From an uncultured Clostridia bacterium (GTDB lineage: Bacteria; Bacillota; Clostridia; TANB77; CAG-508): a stretch of 64,000 bases of DNA. Each line of letters begins with the position of its first letter. Position 1 is the stretch's first letter. The notes below the pieces were generated by a model. That model did not search any database, had not been told where the DNA came from, and saw only the letters and a list, made by a program, of their open reading frames with translations. Where the stretch lies: contig CANPVM010000001.1 in NCBI GenBank assembly GCA_947581805.1, forward strand, positions 1-64,000. Reading direction: 5' to 3'. Made by a program: the position numbers and the translations under genes. Positions 27,305 to 36,290 of this stretch are shown here, one piece after another.

Positions 27305-28120
27305 TTACCACCTACATGCTATCCAATTGATTAAAATAATTATAAGTATATTCATTACTATCATATAAAAGCCAAATGGTAAGTCTTTATAGTAAGTTTT
27401 TTCTGATTTTTTTACCATTTTTTCTTTCTTTTTAAATAATTTTAAGAATCTTTCTAGAATAATCACTAATAGAGTAAATAAGACTGTTAAAAAGTATATT
27501 ATTTCACTACTAAAAATAGCCATTACTATACTTAATTCTAATATTTCTATTGGATAAGAATATTTTAATTTCTTTTTTAAACGTCGATTGTCAAAAAGCA
27601 TTAATAAGATAAACACAAATAAATATATAACATATCTATATATATTAGCTTTTTCTACTATATATAGATAAATCATATATATGTTCATAAGGATAATTTC
27701 ATATAATAAACAAGATTTTTGAATGGTGTGTCTTTCTTTATCAATACCTGCAATTATAATTAGACCTGCAAAATATAACATTCCCACTAGCAAATAAACA
27801 AGCTTACTTATTTCTATTGTTTGAAACGAAAGTTTTAGAGATATGGCAAATAAAAGAAATATTGTTCCTGTTAATATTTCCAATAAAAAATAACGTATTC
27901 TTATTTTCTTTTTACAATATCGACATTTTCCTTTTAATATGACATAACTTAAAATAGGAATCATATCCCAAAAAGAAAGTTTATGGTTACAATTAGGGCA
28001 ATATGAACGTTTATGTGTAATATTTTGATGTAGAGGAATACGATATACTGCTAATGTAAAGAAACTTCCAAATAAGGTTCCTATGATAAAAATCAGGAAA
28101 TAGAAAATTAATTGTTCCAT
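27305..28120 (-). CDS. pilD: Prepilin peptidase PilD
   Basis: Membrane aspartyl protease that cleaves prepilin leaders and N-methylates the new end. The 271-residue protein begins with the GSFFTLAVYRIP motif, carries the zinc-type methyltransferase segment (CPNCNHKLSFWDMIPIL and CRYCKKKI) and about eight membrane helices. One catalytic Asp is in GIDKERHTI. The second Asp region (LLMLFDNRR) is divergent from the classical GxGD, so full activity is not certain. Confidence 0.85.
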   Translation of the reverse strand: MEQLIFYFLIFIIGTLFGSFFTLAVYRIPLHQNITHKRSYCPNCNHKLSFWDMIPILSYVILKGKCRYCKKKIRIRYFLLEILTGTIFLLFAISLKLSFQTIEISKLVYLLVGMLYFAGLIIIAGIDKERHTIQKSCLLYEIILMNIYMIYLYIVEKANIYRYVIYLFVFILLMLFDNRRLKKKLKYSYPIEILELSIVMAIFSSEIIYFLTVLFTLLVIILERFLKLFKKKEKMVKKSEKTYYKDLPFGFYMIVMNILIIILINWIACRW

Positions 28121-28144
28121 ATATTATCCTTATTTAAAAAATGA

Positions 28145-28188
28145 GAGGTTACCTAAATATAATGATTATATGTGTTCTAGGTAACCTC
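28145..28188 (-). terminator. Hairpin between the pilin gene and pilD, likely attenuator
   Basis: GAGGTTACCTA (28145-28155) with TAGGTAACCTC (28178-28188), an 11-bp perfect stem; on the minus strand TCATTTTTT follows. A partial terminator here would let the pilin be made in excess over the downstream machinery. Confidence 0.65.
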
Positions 28189-28213
28189 ATATTTAGTTTG
28201 ACTACTAAATAAA

Positions 28214-28423
28214 TTAATGTTCATTTGCGAATTCAAAAAGATTAGCTATATCACTTACTTCTGCATTAGCTGCTTTTTGATAGTTTTCTCCAGCTTGTTT
28301 AGTTTTGTTAATTAATCCATCATCTCCTAATAAAAGAGCAATTGAAACTCCTGCTAAGATAATTAGAACAATGATAGTGATAACTAATGCTACTAATGTA
28401 ATACCTTTTTGTCCTTTTAACAT
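28214..28423 (-). CDS. Type IV pilin, short (69 residues)
   Basis: Likely the major pilin, given its place, strong AAGGAGGAG site and the hairpin after the stop. Leader MLKGQKG, cleavage before ITLVALVITIIVLIILAG, then a short tail with a charged helix (INKTKQAGENYQKAANAEVSDI). No globular beta domain, so the mature pilin of about 62 residues would be mostly helix. The residue at +5 is Ala, not Glu. Such small pilin-like proteins are common in Clostridia, and some may be minor components; the major pilin could also be elsewhere. Confidence 0.8.
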   Translation of the reverse strand: MLKGQKGITLVALVITIIVLIILAGVSIALLLGDDGLINKTKQAGENYQKAANAEVSDIANLFEFANEH

Positions 28424-28487
28424 AAAAAACTCCTCCTTATCTTTTATTTTTATATATATTTATTTTATAAATATATCTAAGTTAAAA

Positions 28488-28910
28488 TTATTTTAATTTT
28501 GTGACATTCTGTGATGATTGATTGTTATTTGTATTGTTATTGTTATTGTTATTTTTATTATTATTTGTACTGTTATCTTCCACTTTGCTATCTCCATTTG
28601 ATGTGTTACCAGTTGTAATTGGTGTAGATAGAAATGGATTTTCTTTGCTTGGATCATAAGTTTTGCTTTTTTTATAAATATTTAAGTCTGATCCTTCTAC
28701 TGTATAGACCCTATTTTGTGTTTCTAATGTGTTTTGAATATTTTCTTCTTGTAATTCCTCTCGAATATTTTCTGGTGTTGTGTAAGCTACTTTATTAGGA
28801 ATTACTTTATTTATTGGATTGTAATCATAAAATAACACACTTAATATAATTAAAATTAGAACGCACAATAATAAAATAATAATTGATTCTTTTAATATTG
28901 TTTTTATCAT
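28488..28910 (-). CDS. PilP-like membrane-anchored protein with Asn-rich tail
   Basis: A 140-residue protein with one N-terminal membrane helix (residues 10-28) and an outside portion. Residues 88-94 read DPSKENPFLS, reminiscent of the PilP DPF segment, and the last 35 residues are nearly all Asn, Ser and Thr. Assignment as PilP-like rests on operon position after the PilO-like gene and this weak motif. The poly-Asn stretch (AAT codons) is prone to slippage. Precedes the pilin gene by 65 bases. Confidence 0.5.
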   Translation of the reverse strand: MIKTILKESIIILLLCVLILIILSVLFYDYNPINKVIPNKVAYTTPENIREELQEENIQNTLETQNRVYTVEGSDLNIYKKSKTYDPSKENPFLSTPITTGNTSNGDSKVEDNSTNNNKNNNNNNNTNNNQSSQNVTKLK

Positions 28911-28947
28911 ATTTTTACTCCTTTATTCTTTTTTATAGGTCTATCCT

Positions 28948-29652
28948 TTACGTATTATTAGTTGAGTCATTATTTTGTGTGGTATCTTGCTGTGTATTTT
29001 GCTGAGTATTTTGTTGCGTGTTTTGTTGTGAATTTTGCTCTGTCGTTGCAGTTACTGATTTTGATGAAGTATTTCCTTGTATTATAATATTTCCTACCGT
29101 AAAGGTAGCTTGTAAAATTTCTCCTTGGTATGGTAACAATTTAAAGTTTCGAATTCTGAAATTTAAATTGGTATCATTTTCTATTGCATAAATAAAATTC
29201 GTAATTGCAATATAAGAGCCATTTACAGTAAATGAAATATCATTTGAACTATTTGCTCCTGTAGAACTATCCACAATCTCAAAAGTTAAATTAACTCCTT
29301 CATTTCTAGCATGTAAACCTAAAGTAGTCCACAAAAACTCGATGGTGTAACTTTTTTGTTCCATTGCTTCTAAAATTTCTGCATCTGTACTCATGTTGGT
29401 ATATTGCAAATATTCTGATCTTGCATCTTTCATTTGATTGCTTGCTTCTCTTAATGATGCTACTCTAGATGGATAGTTAACATCAATAGAAGTATTTGCT
29501 TGTTGTATTTTCCTATTTAGTTCGTCACTTTTTTGTTTTATTTGCTCTATACTTAAGATTTGAAAATCTCCTATTGTAATTCCTCTAACTGCAGAAACAT
29601 AACCTAGAGCAAGGAATAATATGACAATAATAATTAATAGTATTTTTCTCAT
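28948..29652 (-). CDS. PilO-like pilus alignment protein with Gln-rich tail
   Basis: The 234-residue protein has one N-terminal membrane helix (residues 4-22), a coiled coil (about 35-90) and a ferredoxin-like domain (SFTVNGSYIAITNFIYAIEN) that fits PilO. The last 35 residues are Gln/Asn/Thr repeats such as QQNTQQNTQQ. It overlaps the preceding pilM-pilN gene by four bases. PilO forms the inner-membrane alignment complex with PilN. Confidence 0.75.
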   Translation of the reverse strand: MRKILLIIIVILFLALGYVSAVRGITIGDFQILSIEQIKQKSDELNRKIQQANTSIDVNYPSRVASLREASNQMKDARSEYLQYTNMSTDAEILEAMEQKSYTIEFLWTTLGLHARNEGVNLTFEIVDSSTGANSSNDISFTVNGSYIAITNFIYAIENDTNLNFRIRNFKLLPYQGEILQATFTVGNIIIQGNTSSKSVTATTEQNSQQNTQQNTQQNTQQDTTQNNDSTNNT

Positions 29653-31280
29653 GGCAAGTCTCCTTCTATTACAACTTTTACAATTCCATTTTGTTTTACT
29701 CCGGAATTAGAAACAACTGTACTAGGACTTAATATTCCATCTACAATTAAACTTCCTTTAAAGAATCCTAATAAGTCATAATTTTCTGATTGGGCATTAA
29801 TTACAATATGTGAACCCGTATTTTCAATAGAAGTAAGGGTAACGCCTTTTGGAATGACATTCATAATTCGCGTTAATAATAAAGGAATGACATTTTTTGT
29901 TCTTAGTTGACTTTGTACCTCGTCGCTATAACTTTTTAAATTATCTGTCATTGTTTGATAATTTGCTGTTTTATTATTTAATGTTTGAATATCTGCATCA
30001 ACTAATTGTATTTGCCTTGCTGTATCTCTATTTACTTCTTCTACTTCTTCAATTTTGTCTTCTATATTTACTTTTAGTAATGTAGTTAATATTGAATATA
30101 TAATAATGAAAGATAAAATTGCAGAAGAAGTTCTAATAAGCCATTTTTCTGTAGCATCTAATTTTGCCTTCCAATCAAACGATAATTGAATTTTTTTCTT
30201 GTTACTTTGCTTTGCTTTATTATCTTTCTTATTACCTGGTTCTAGCTTTAGCCAACTTGGTAATTGATCAGCTAAGGCTGGTTTTTTAAAGTTGATACTT
30301 TTTATACCATAACCTAATCCTTGCATTGCTAGTGCAATTGCTGAGTTTACTTCAATATAATCTTTCATATTGATTTTTATATTTTCTGGTATAAAATATG
30401 GCTTTAAAATTTCGCATTTGATGCTTGGAAAATATTCTTGAAAATATAAATCTATATTATTAATAGAAGAACCTGTACCTGTAATATAAATTTTGTCCAC
30501 GTTGTTTACAGAACTTTCTGTTAATTCCTTTACTTTTTGTACAATATTATATAATGTAGGCATAATATCTTCTAAATATATATTTTCGTTTTCTTCTATT
30601 AAGTCTTTTCCTTCCATTGTGTAAATAGTGGTATTTTTACAAATTTCGTAAGCTTTAGAATAGGAATTCTCTTTTTCGTTAATATTATTTAGTATAGTTT
30701 CCATTCCTTCTTCGAATTGATTAATATTATATATTTTTTCATCAATAATTGTGGTTATTGTAGTTTTACCTTCTATATTAACGATTAGGCTATTTTCTTT
30801 TGGTTTTATATCTACAATATTAGGGATAGTCATTGCCATAGGCAGCATATAAGAAATGGTATTTCCTTCAAATTCTTGCATTTTTCTATTAATTTCTGCT
30901 TTATTGATGGAAATATAAATTGCCTTTATTTTTTCAGTGTCTTGCATGTCTGGTACTAATGCATAGCGAGTCTCTAAGGCATTTCTATTATATCCTTTTT
31001 CGTAACAATAAGAATCGAATTCTGTATCAATTGCTTTTTTTAAGTCATTTTTGTTTAATAAGTTAAAGAAATAAAAGTATTGATATGTTTCTTCTGATAA
31101 ATTAATACTAATTGGTATTTTATAACTAAAGGTTTCAGCAATAATTTGATTAATTGCTTCTCCTATTTTGTCATAAAATTTTACACCAAATGCATCTACT
31201 TTTAAAATATCATGTTCTTTTGTTACTTTTGCATATTTAATTAAATTATTTTCAACATATAAACCTAAGCAACTTGGCAT
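29649..31280 (-). CDS. PilM-PilN fusion, pilus alignment protein
   Basis: First gene of the pilus operon. Residues 1-330 form an actin-like PilM domain (N-terminal LGLYVENNLIKYAKV and later TGTGSSINNIDLYF), normally cytosolic. A Lys-rich linker leads to a single membrane helix at about 382-404 (TSSAILSFIIIYSILTTLL), then a coiled coil and a PilN-type domain (IPLLLTRIMNVIPKGVTLTSI). In most bacteria these are two proteins that bind each other; here the binding is built in. ATG start; length 543 aa equals PilM plus PilN. Confidence 0.85.
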   Translation of the reverse strand: MPSCLGLYVENNLIKYAKVTKEHDILKVDAFGVKFYDKIGEAINQIIAETFSYKIPISINLSEETYQYFYFFNLLNKNDLKKAIDTEFDSYCYEKGYNRNALETRYALVPDMQDTEKIKAIYISINKAEINRKMQEFEGNTISYMLPMAMTIPNIVDIKPKENSLIVNIEGKTTITTIIDEKIYNINQFEEGMETILNNINEKENSYSKAYEICKNTTIYTMEGKDLIEENENIYLEDIMPTLYNIVQKVKELTESSVNNVDKIYITGTGSSINNIDLYFQEYFPSIKCEILKPYFIPENIKINMKDYIEVNSAIALAMQGLGYGIKSINFKKPALADQLPSWLKLEPGNKKDNKAKQSNKKKIQLSFDWKAKLDATEKWLIRTSSAILSFIIIYSILTTLLKVNIEDKIEEVEEVNRDTARQIQLVDADIQTLNNKTANYQTMTDNLKSYSDEVQSQLRTKNVIPLLLTRIMNVIPKGVTLTSIENTGSHIVINAQSENYDLLGFFKGSLIVDGILSPSTVVSNSGVKQNGIVKVVIEGDLP

Positions 31281-31400
31281 GTTATCTCCCTCATTTGTTT
31301 TATACTTTTTCTTTATTATGTTCTACAAAAAATGTCAAAAAATACTTACATTTTTATATTTTATTTTCATTTTTTTACATAATAGTATAATTATGACTTT

Positions 31401-31428
31401 ATTCTATCTTTTTTTTTGTAAAAGTCAA
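31401..31428 (-). promoter_or_regulatory. Candidate promoter of the type IV pilus operon
   Basis: On the minus strand TTGACT (31428-31423), 16-bp spacer and TAGAAT (31406-31401), about 120 bases upstream of the PilM start. Composition is AT-rich throughout, so chance matches are possible. Confidence 0.45.
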
Positions 31429-31488
31429 TAGTTTTAATATACTTGTAATTTAATTGTAATGTTATTGTAATATAAGAATTTTTTTCAA

Positions 31489-31530
31489 AAAAAGAGTTTG
31501 CATTTTTTATTTCAAATGCAAACTCTTTTT
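31489..31530 (-). terminator. Intrinsic terminator of uppP
   Basis: Perfect 17-bp stem AAAAAGAGTTTGCATTT (31489-31505) with its complement (31514-31530); T-rich on the minus strand. Confidence 0.85.
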
Positions 31531-31536
31531 ATTTTC

Positions 31537-32364
31537 TTATCTAATAAAACAAAGGAATAATATAACAATTCCTAATATTACACGATAAATAGCAAAGATT
31601 TTAAAATCTCCTTTTTTTAGATAATTTAGTAAAAATTTAATTACAAATAGTCCCACAATAAAACTGGTAAGAACTCCTACTACAAAAGATAAATCAAAAG
31701 TAAAATGCTTCATTTCATAGAGAGCTGCTGCTGCCACAATTGGAGTAGAAAGCAAGAAAGAATATTTTGCCACAGATTCTCGACCAATTCCCATTCCTCT
31801 ACCTACTGTCATGGTAATGCCAGATCTAGAAACGCCTGGAAATGCTGCTGCCAATGCTTGTGATATACTAATTAGGATTGATTGTTTTAATGTAATATGT
31901 TCATAATCTACTTTTGCCTTTGCTTTTTTATCTACAATATATAATATAATTCCCATTACCATTAAAGCAATAGCAATCAAGAACATTTCTACCAATATTC
32001 TCTCAATTTGCCATGAATTGGATATTGTGTCTATTATTTTTTCTGATATTTTGTCTAGTATTAAACTTAGAATCCCTGCTGGAATCGTACTAATGACAAT
32101 ATACCAAAAGATTTTTCCCTCTACTGTTTTTTCTTTTTTTATGACTTGATTATAACCACCTTTTATTAATGCTATCCAATCTTTTGCAAAAAATAATAAT
32201 ATTGCAAATAATGTTCCAATATGAAGTGCTACATCAAATGATTCTGTTAATGTTCCCCAATTAAATAGCCATGGGAATAAATTCAAATGTGCAGAACTAG
32301 AAATTGGCAATAGTTCTGTTAATCCTTGTACGATTCCTAATATAAATGCTTGTGTTATATCCAT
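31537..32364 (-). CDS. uppP: Undecaprenyl-diphosphatase
   Basis: Membrane phosphatase recycling undecaprenyl pyrophosphate for cell-wall synthesis; overexpression gives bacitracin resistance. The 275-residue protein has the (E/Q)-rich motif GLTELLPISSSAHL near residue 14 and PGVSRSGITMTVGR near residue 172, with about eight membrane helices. Length is normal. It follows dpaA by about 20 bases and may share its transcript. Confidence 0.94.
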   Translation of the reverse strand: MDITQAFILGIVQGLTELLPISSSAHLNLFPWLFNWGTLTESFDVALHIGTLFAILLFFAKDWIALIKGGYNQVIKKEKTVEGKIFWYIVISTIPAGILSLILDKISEKIIDTISNSWQIERILVEMFLIAIALMVMGIILYIVDKKAKAKVDYEHITLKQSILISISQALAAAFPGVSRSGITMTVGRGMGIGRESVAKYSFLLSTPIVAAAALYEMKHFTFDLSFVVGVLTSFIVGLFVIKFLLNYLKKGDFKIFAIYRVILGIVILFLCFIR

Positions 32365-32385
32365 ATGTTTTTCCTCTTTCTTTTA

Positions 32386-33252
32386 TTATTTTTCGTTTAA
32401 TATATGATAAATTGTTTCTTTTATATATTCGGCCGAAGTAAGTGGTGCTACTTTCCCTGGAAGAGCAAGTGCCCATATTGCTTTGATTCCTTGTTTTTTT
32501 GCTTCTTCTATGTCAATACCACCTGGCTTTGAAGCTAAATCTATGAGTAAACAATCTTTTTTTATATAAGATAGTTCTTCTTTTTTTAAGATTAAAGTAG
32601 GAATTGTGTTGATAATTATATCAAAATATCCTAATTTTTCTTTTAGTTCTGTTAGTTTAATTGGTTTATATCCATAGATTTTCATCCAAGCAAAATCTTC
32701 TTCTTTACGTGCTTCACAGTATACATTTGCTCCTATTGCTTGTAGCATATGAGCTACTGTTTTTCCTACTCTACCAAAACCTAATAGCAACACATTACTT
32801 CCATGAAGTGTTTTTATTGTTTCCTCCATGGCAATTTGAATAGCTCCTTCTGCTGTTGCAATAGTATTTAAAACTACTAATTCTTCACGTTCTAATATAT
32901 CAATTATTTTGACTTTTTCGCTTGTGGCCAAATCATAAACTTCTTTTTTTATACTACCAGCAAGAAAGGTTCTTTCTTGTAGTTTGCTAAATAATTCTTG
33001 TAAAGTAATATTTTGTATGCTAAAAGGTGTATTTATTTGTATTCCATCCTTTGATAATGGGATTGGCCCTATTACCATATTCACATTTTGAACTGTTTCT
33101 TCTATTGACTGACATTGCTGTATTTGTTCTATCCTTTGTAAATTTTCTGCTTTTTCTAAACCATATGTTTTTATTTTTATTTTATCTTTTGCTAACATTT
33201 CAGCTAGTTTTACAATTCTTAAGTCTCCTCCTATGATTGCCATTTGGTTCAT
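32386..33252 (-). CDS. dpaA: Dipicolinate synthase subunit A
   Basis: With DpaB, makes dipicolinic acid for the spore core. The Rossmann motif LLLGFGRVGKTVA lies near residue 152, and the C-terminal signature ALPGKVAPLTSAEYIKET is intact. Start at ATG 33252, with AAAGGAG upstream; the ORF also reads in from a TTG one codon earlier. Length 288 aa is typical. dpaB normally follows immediately, but the next gene is uppP, so dpaB is elsewhere or another flavoprotein serves. Confidence 0.93.
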   Translation of the reverse strand: MNQMAIIGGDLRIVKLAEMLAKDKIKIKTYGLEKAENLQRIEQIQQCQSIEETVQNVNMVIGPIPLSKDGIQINTPFSIQNITLQELFSKLQERTFLAGSIKKEVYDLATSEKVKIIDILEREELVVLNTIATAEGAIQIAMEETIKTLHGSNVLLLGFGRVGKTVAHMLQAIGANVYCEARKEEDFAWMKIYGYKPIKLTELKEKLGYFDIIINTIPTLILKKEELSYIKKDCLLIDLASKPGGIDIEEAKKQGIKAIWALALPGKVAPLTSAEYIKETIYHILNEK

Positions 33253-33307
33253 CAATCACTGCACGCTCCTTTTTTATTTTTTACCATTGTATTCTAGCTT
33301 TTAATAA

Positions 33308-34510
33308 TTATTCTCTTTCTATTTGTTTTTCTTCTTTTCTCTTTGTTTGGAGCATTTTCATTACTTTAATATCATTATGATTTAAATTACCTACCAATTC
33401 ATAGGTATGTTTTAAATGTGAAATGGTTTGTTTTTCTTTTTTGCTTAATTTTCTTTCTCTTTTCTTCGGCTGTTGATTTTTCTTTGGTTTTTCGACTTTA
33501 TTTAGAACTAATTTAAAAATTAATTCTTTTTTTATTCTATCATAGATTTCTGGATTTTCCTCTACAGCTACATTTAAATACTGGATTGCTTTTTCTTCTT
33601 CTCCTTTTAACATAGCAATATAAGCTAAATAAAAATAGGCATCCTCTTCTAATTCTTCTTCTTGTAAGCATTCCTCAAAATATTGTTCTGCTTCTTCTAA
33701 TTCATTATATAATAAAGCAATTTGTCCTAAATTAAATTTTGCACGGTATAATAAAGAATTTAATGCCGCTGCTTTTTCATAATATTCTTTGGCGCTTTGA
33801 AAATCGTTTAATCTAGTATAAACCATTCCTAAATTATAATATAAATTATAATTTTCAGGATGATATTGTAGAGCATCTAAATAAATACTTTCCGCTTCTT
33901 TCCATCTTTCTTGTTCTTGAAAAATATCTCCTAATAAACAGGATGCTTCTTCCCATTCTGGCTTTTTTCTTAGTAATTCTTGTAGAATTTTAACAGCTCC
34001 CTCTGGTTTTCCTGTTTGATGAAATAAATCGGCTATTTTATATTGAATGTTATCATCATTTGGTCTAATATTTGCTACTCTAATATATTCTTCTGTAGCT
34101 ATTTGTAATTCATTTTCTTTTTCATATATTTCTGCTAGCATCTTATGCCCATAATAGGTTGTTGGCCTTTTCTGTATTAACTCCATTAAAGCCTTTTTTG
34201 CTTTTTCTTCCATTCCTATATTCTTATAAAATTGAGCAATAGAAAGAAAAATTACCTCTGTTAAAGTAATTCCTTTTCCTTCTATTAAAACAACAATAAT
34301 TGGTATTATAATAGAAAAAATGTAAGTTATGATGAGTAATACAATCGGTAAATTGACTCTTAGCATTAGCCCAATGAAACCAATGGCAATTCCTAGTGCT
34401 TGTAGTACTAGGATATAAAGGTAGTTTGTATCATTTTTCTGTATCATTCGAAAAAATAGAAATAAAAATAACCCTAATGCTACTACATTAAATAAAATTC
34501 TTTCAATCAT
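33308..34510 (-). CDS. Membrane-anchored TPR-repeat protein
   Basis: The 400-residue protein begins with three or four membrane helices (residues 2-82, with VEGKGITLTEVI after) and continues with about seven tetratricopeptide repeats (residues 100-330; for example YNLYYNLGMVYTRLNDFQSAKEYYEKA) before a Lys/Arg-rich tail. TPRs are protein-binding scaffolds. No enzymatic domain. It sits between ppa and dpaA in the same direction, 12 bases downstream of ppa, so probably one transcript; partner unknown. Confidence 0.75.
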   Translation of the reverse strand: MIERILFNVVALGLFLFLFFRMIQKNDTNYLYILVLQALGIAIGFIGLMLRVNLPIVLLIITYIFSIIIPIIVVLIEGKGITLTEVIFLSIAQFYKNIGMEEKAKKALMELIQKRPTTYYGHKMLAEIYEKENELQIATEEYIRVANIRPNDDNIQYKIADLFHQTGKPEGAVKILQELLRKKPEWEEASCLLGDIFQEQERWKEAESIYLDALQYHPENYNLYYNLGMVYTRLNDFQSAKEYYEKAAALNSLLYRAKFNLGQIALLYNELEEAEQYFEECLQEEELEEDAYFYLAYIAMLKGEEEKAIQYLNVAVEENPEIYDRIKKELIFKLVLNKVEKPKKNQQPKKRERKLSKKEKQTISHLKHTYELVGNLNHNDIKVMKMLQTKRKEEKQIERE

Positions 34511-34521
34511 ATTTTTCTCCT

Positions 34522-35052
34522 CTATTTTAAGAATTTTTTATTGTATGTATTCATGCATTCTTCAATAATTTTTTCTGCTTCTTCTCTTCCCATAATTTTG
34601 TCCACTGTTGTTTGTTTTCCTTCTAATTGTTTATAAACTTCAAAAAAGTGCATAATCTCTGATAAGATATGACTTGGTAATTCTGTAATATCTTTATATT
34701 CATTTAAAAATGGGTCTTGTTTACAAATAGCTATAATCTTTTCATCATACTCGTCTCCGTCTATCATTTTTAAAACTCCAATTGGGTATACTTCTACTAA
34801 TGCTAAAGAAACAATTTTTTCTTGGCAAAGTACTAATACATCTAATGGGTCATTATCGCCTGCATAAGTTCTTGGAATAAATCCATAATTAGCTGGATAA
34901 TGTGTAGAAGTATATAATACTCTATCTAATTTTAGCATTCCTGTTTGTTTATCTAACTCATATTTGTTCCTTCCACCTTTTGAAATTTCAATAACAGCTA
35001 CAAAATCATCTTTTTTAATTCTATCAGGATTGATGTCATGCCATATATTCAT
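34522..35052 (-). CDS. ppa: Inorganic pyrophosphatase (family I)
   Basis: Hydrolyses pyrophosphate and so pulls biosynthetic reactions forward. The 176-residue protein has the family I signature GDNDPLDVLVL with its three metal-binding Asp, plus YPANYGFIPRTY and KYELDKQTGML. Length is normal. ATG with AGGAGGAAGAAAA upstream. Confidence 0.95.
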   Translation of the reverse strand: MNIWHDINPDRIKKDDFVAVIEISKGGRNKYELDKQTGMLKLDRVLYTSTHYPANYGFIPRTYAGDNDPLDVLVLCQEKIVSLALVEVYPIGVLKMIDGDEYDEKIIAICKQDPFLNEYKDITELPSHILSEIMHFFEVYKQLEGKQTTVDKIMGREEAEKIIEECMNTYNKKFLK

Positions 35053-35162
35053 TTTTCTTCCTCCTTTTCTTTATCATCTATTTATTTTAGGCTATTTTTG
35101 CTAAAAAGTCCATAGATATTACAAATTTTCTTTAAATTTTACATTATAAATGTATAAAGTAA

Positions 35163-35187
35163 TAGACACGGTTGTTGTCCGTGTCTA
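35163..35187 (-). terminator. Short hairpin downstream of the XRE gene pair
   Basis: TAGACACGG (35163-35171) pairs with CCGTGTCTA (35179-35187). There is only a weak T tract on the minus strand, so termination is uncertain. Confidence 0.45.
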
Positions 35188-35248
35188 AAATACAAATATG
35201 TCATTAAATATGATTTAATTTATTCCGAAGTTAAAAAGAAAGATAATT

Positions 35249-35563
35249 TTAACCTTCCTTCTTTTTTTCTTTATTGACTTCTTTTCTTAATTTTCTACAA
35301 AGAGTATTAAACCCTATTCCAGATAAGTAACCTATTGTTTTACTTGATAAATATCTTTTATGGATAGCATATTTATTCCAAGATTTTTCGCTTGGATTGA
35401 TATCATGCTTTTTTATATACTGAACTAAAGCATTCATGCTTTCACTATAATAGTTGTTTACTTGTGTTTGCACGTTTACTTCCTTTAATATTTTTTTTGC
35501 ATGATATACTTCTCTTTTTTGATTTGCATATTTTGTTATTTTTCTTTCTTTGTGCATTACCAT
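35249..35563 (-). CDS. Small basic protein, unknown function
   Basis: A 104-residue Lys-rich protein I do not recognise. It is largely helical, with a possible DNA-binding helix near HKRYLSSKTIGYLSGIGFNTLCRKLRK at the C-terminal end. It overlaps the upstream XRE regulator gene by seven bases (ATGGTAA), so the two are translationally coupled. A pair of XRE regulator and small basic protein suggests a regulatory or toxin-antitoxin-like unit, but nothing in its sequence matches a known toxin. Confidence 0.55.
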   Translation of the reverse strand: MVMHKERKITKYANQKREVYHAKKILKEVNVQTQVNNYYSESMNALVQYIKKHDINPSEKSWNKYAIHKRYLSSKTIGYLSGIGFNTLCRKLRKEVNKEKKKEG

Positions 35564-35757
35564 TTTACCTTATATAACTCTGTTATTTCGACATCTAATG
35601 CTTTTGCTAAACGTATTGCCACTAATAAACTAGGACTTTTTATATTATTTTCGATATCATTAATATGCGTTTTTGAAATGCCACTTTTTTCAGATAGTTT
35701 ATTTAAGGTTACTTGTTTTTTTTGTCTTACTTGTTTTAATAATATTTCAACATGCAT
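35557..35757 (-). CDS. XRE-family transcriptional regulator
   Basis: A 66-residue helix-turn-helix protein starting at ATG 35757 (MHVEILLKQVRQKKQ), with GGTGGGG eight bases upstream; a longer in-frame reading has no site. The HTH spans residues 14-58 (TLNKLSEKSGISKTHINDIEN). It is a stand-alone Cro/C1-type domain, typical of small phage or defence-type repressors. It probably autoregulates; the intergenic region 35773-36130 upstream holds no gene, only a short inverted repeat TCCGC/GCGGA at about 35814-35828. Confidence 0.78.
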   Translation of the reverse strand: MHVEILLKQVRQKKQVTLNKLSEKSGISKTHINDIENNIKSPSLLVAIRLAKALDVEITELYKVKW

Positions 35758-36130
35758 TTGTTTCCCCACCAAAGCCTATTTATATTTTTTTCTTATTTAA
35801 ACACAGAATCTATCCGCTATGGCGGAATTTGGAAAAATATTACTAAATTTTATACTTCTTCTTATTGCAACTTTTTTTGTTCTATGTATTTATACAATAA
35901 TTATTGTTGGTTTAACTCCTTTCTTTTTAATTTTACTTATATGTTAATTTTTATATTTTGTGTTTTTACCAATCTTTTACATTTCGTTATTTTTATATCA
36001 TCACTTAACATAATATTCTGTGTTTTCTTTCTAACTCCTTCTTTTTTTATTATTTTTTACCTTTTTTATAGAATTTTATTCTATATTTAAGCACTTTTCA
36101 GAAATTTCTTTATTTTTTTAATTTTCAGTC

Positions 36131-36160
36131 TTGACAAATACCTTTCTATCGTATTATAAT
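36131..36160 (+). promoter_or_regulatory. Promoter of the tRNA-Leu transcript
   Basis: Perfect TTGACA (36131-36136), 18-bp spacer and perfect TATAAT (36155-36160). Transcription would begin near 36167, upstream of both tRNA-like segments. Confidence 0.85.
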
Positions 36161-36196
36161 ATGTTTTGTCAGTTGCAAAACAATAACAATTTATAT

Positions 36197-36275
36197 GCAG
36201 ATGTGGCGGAACTTGCTGAGGTTGTTCGAAGGCATAGCCTGAGTTACAACGTCAGTATGTGTAGCTAAATTTGCA
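36197..36275 (+). pseudogene. Truncated or degenerate tRNA-Leu copy
   Basis: The first 17 bases, GCAGATGTGGCGGAACT, are identical to the start of the real tRNA-Leu at 36291, and TATAT before them too (22-base exact direct repeat). From 36214 on the sequence differs, but the 3' end ATTTGC (about 36269-36274) can still pair with GCAGAT through one G-U, followed by ACA. No T-loop GGTTCGA and no anticodon arm are seen. It is in the transcript driven by the promoter at 36131. Either a tRNA remnant from duplication, a recombination scar, or a structured leader. Confidence 0.55.
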
Positions 36276-36290
36276 CAAACTGAAATATAT

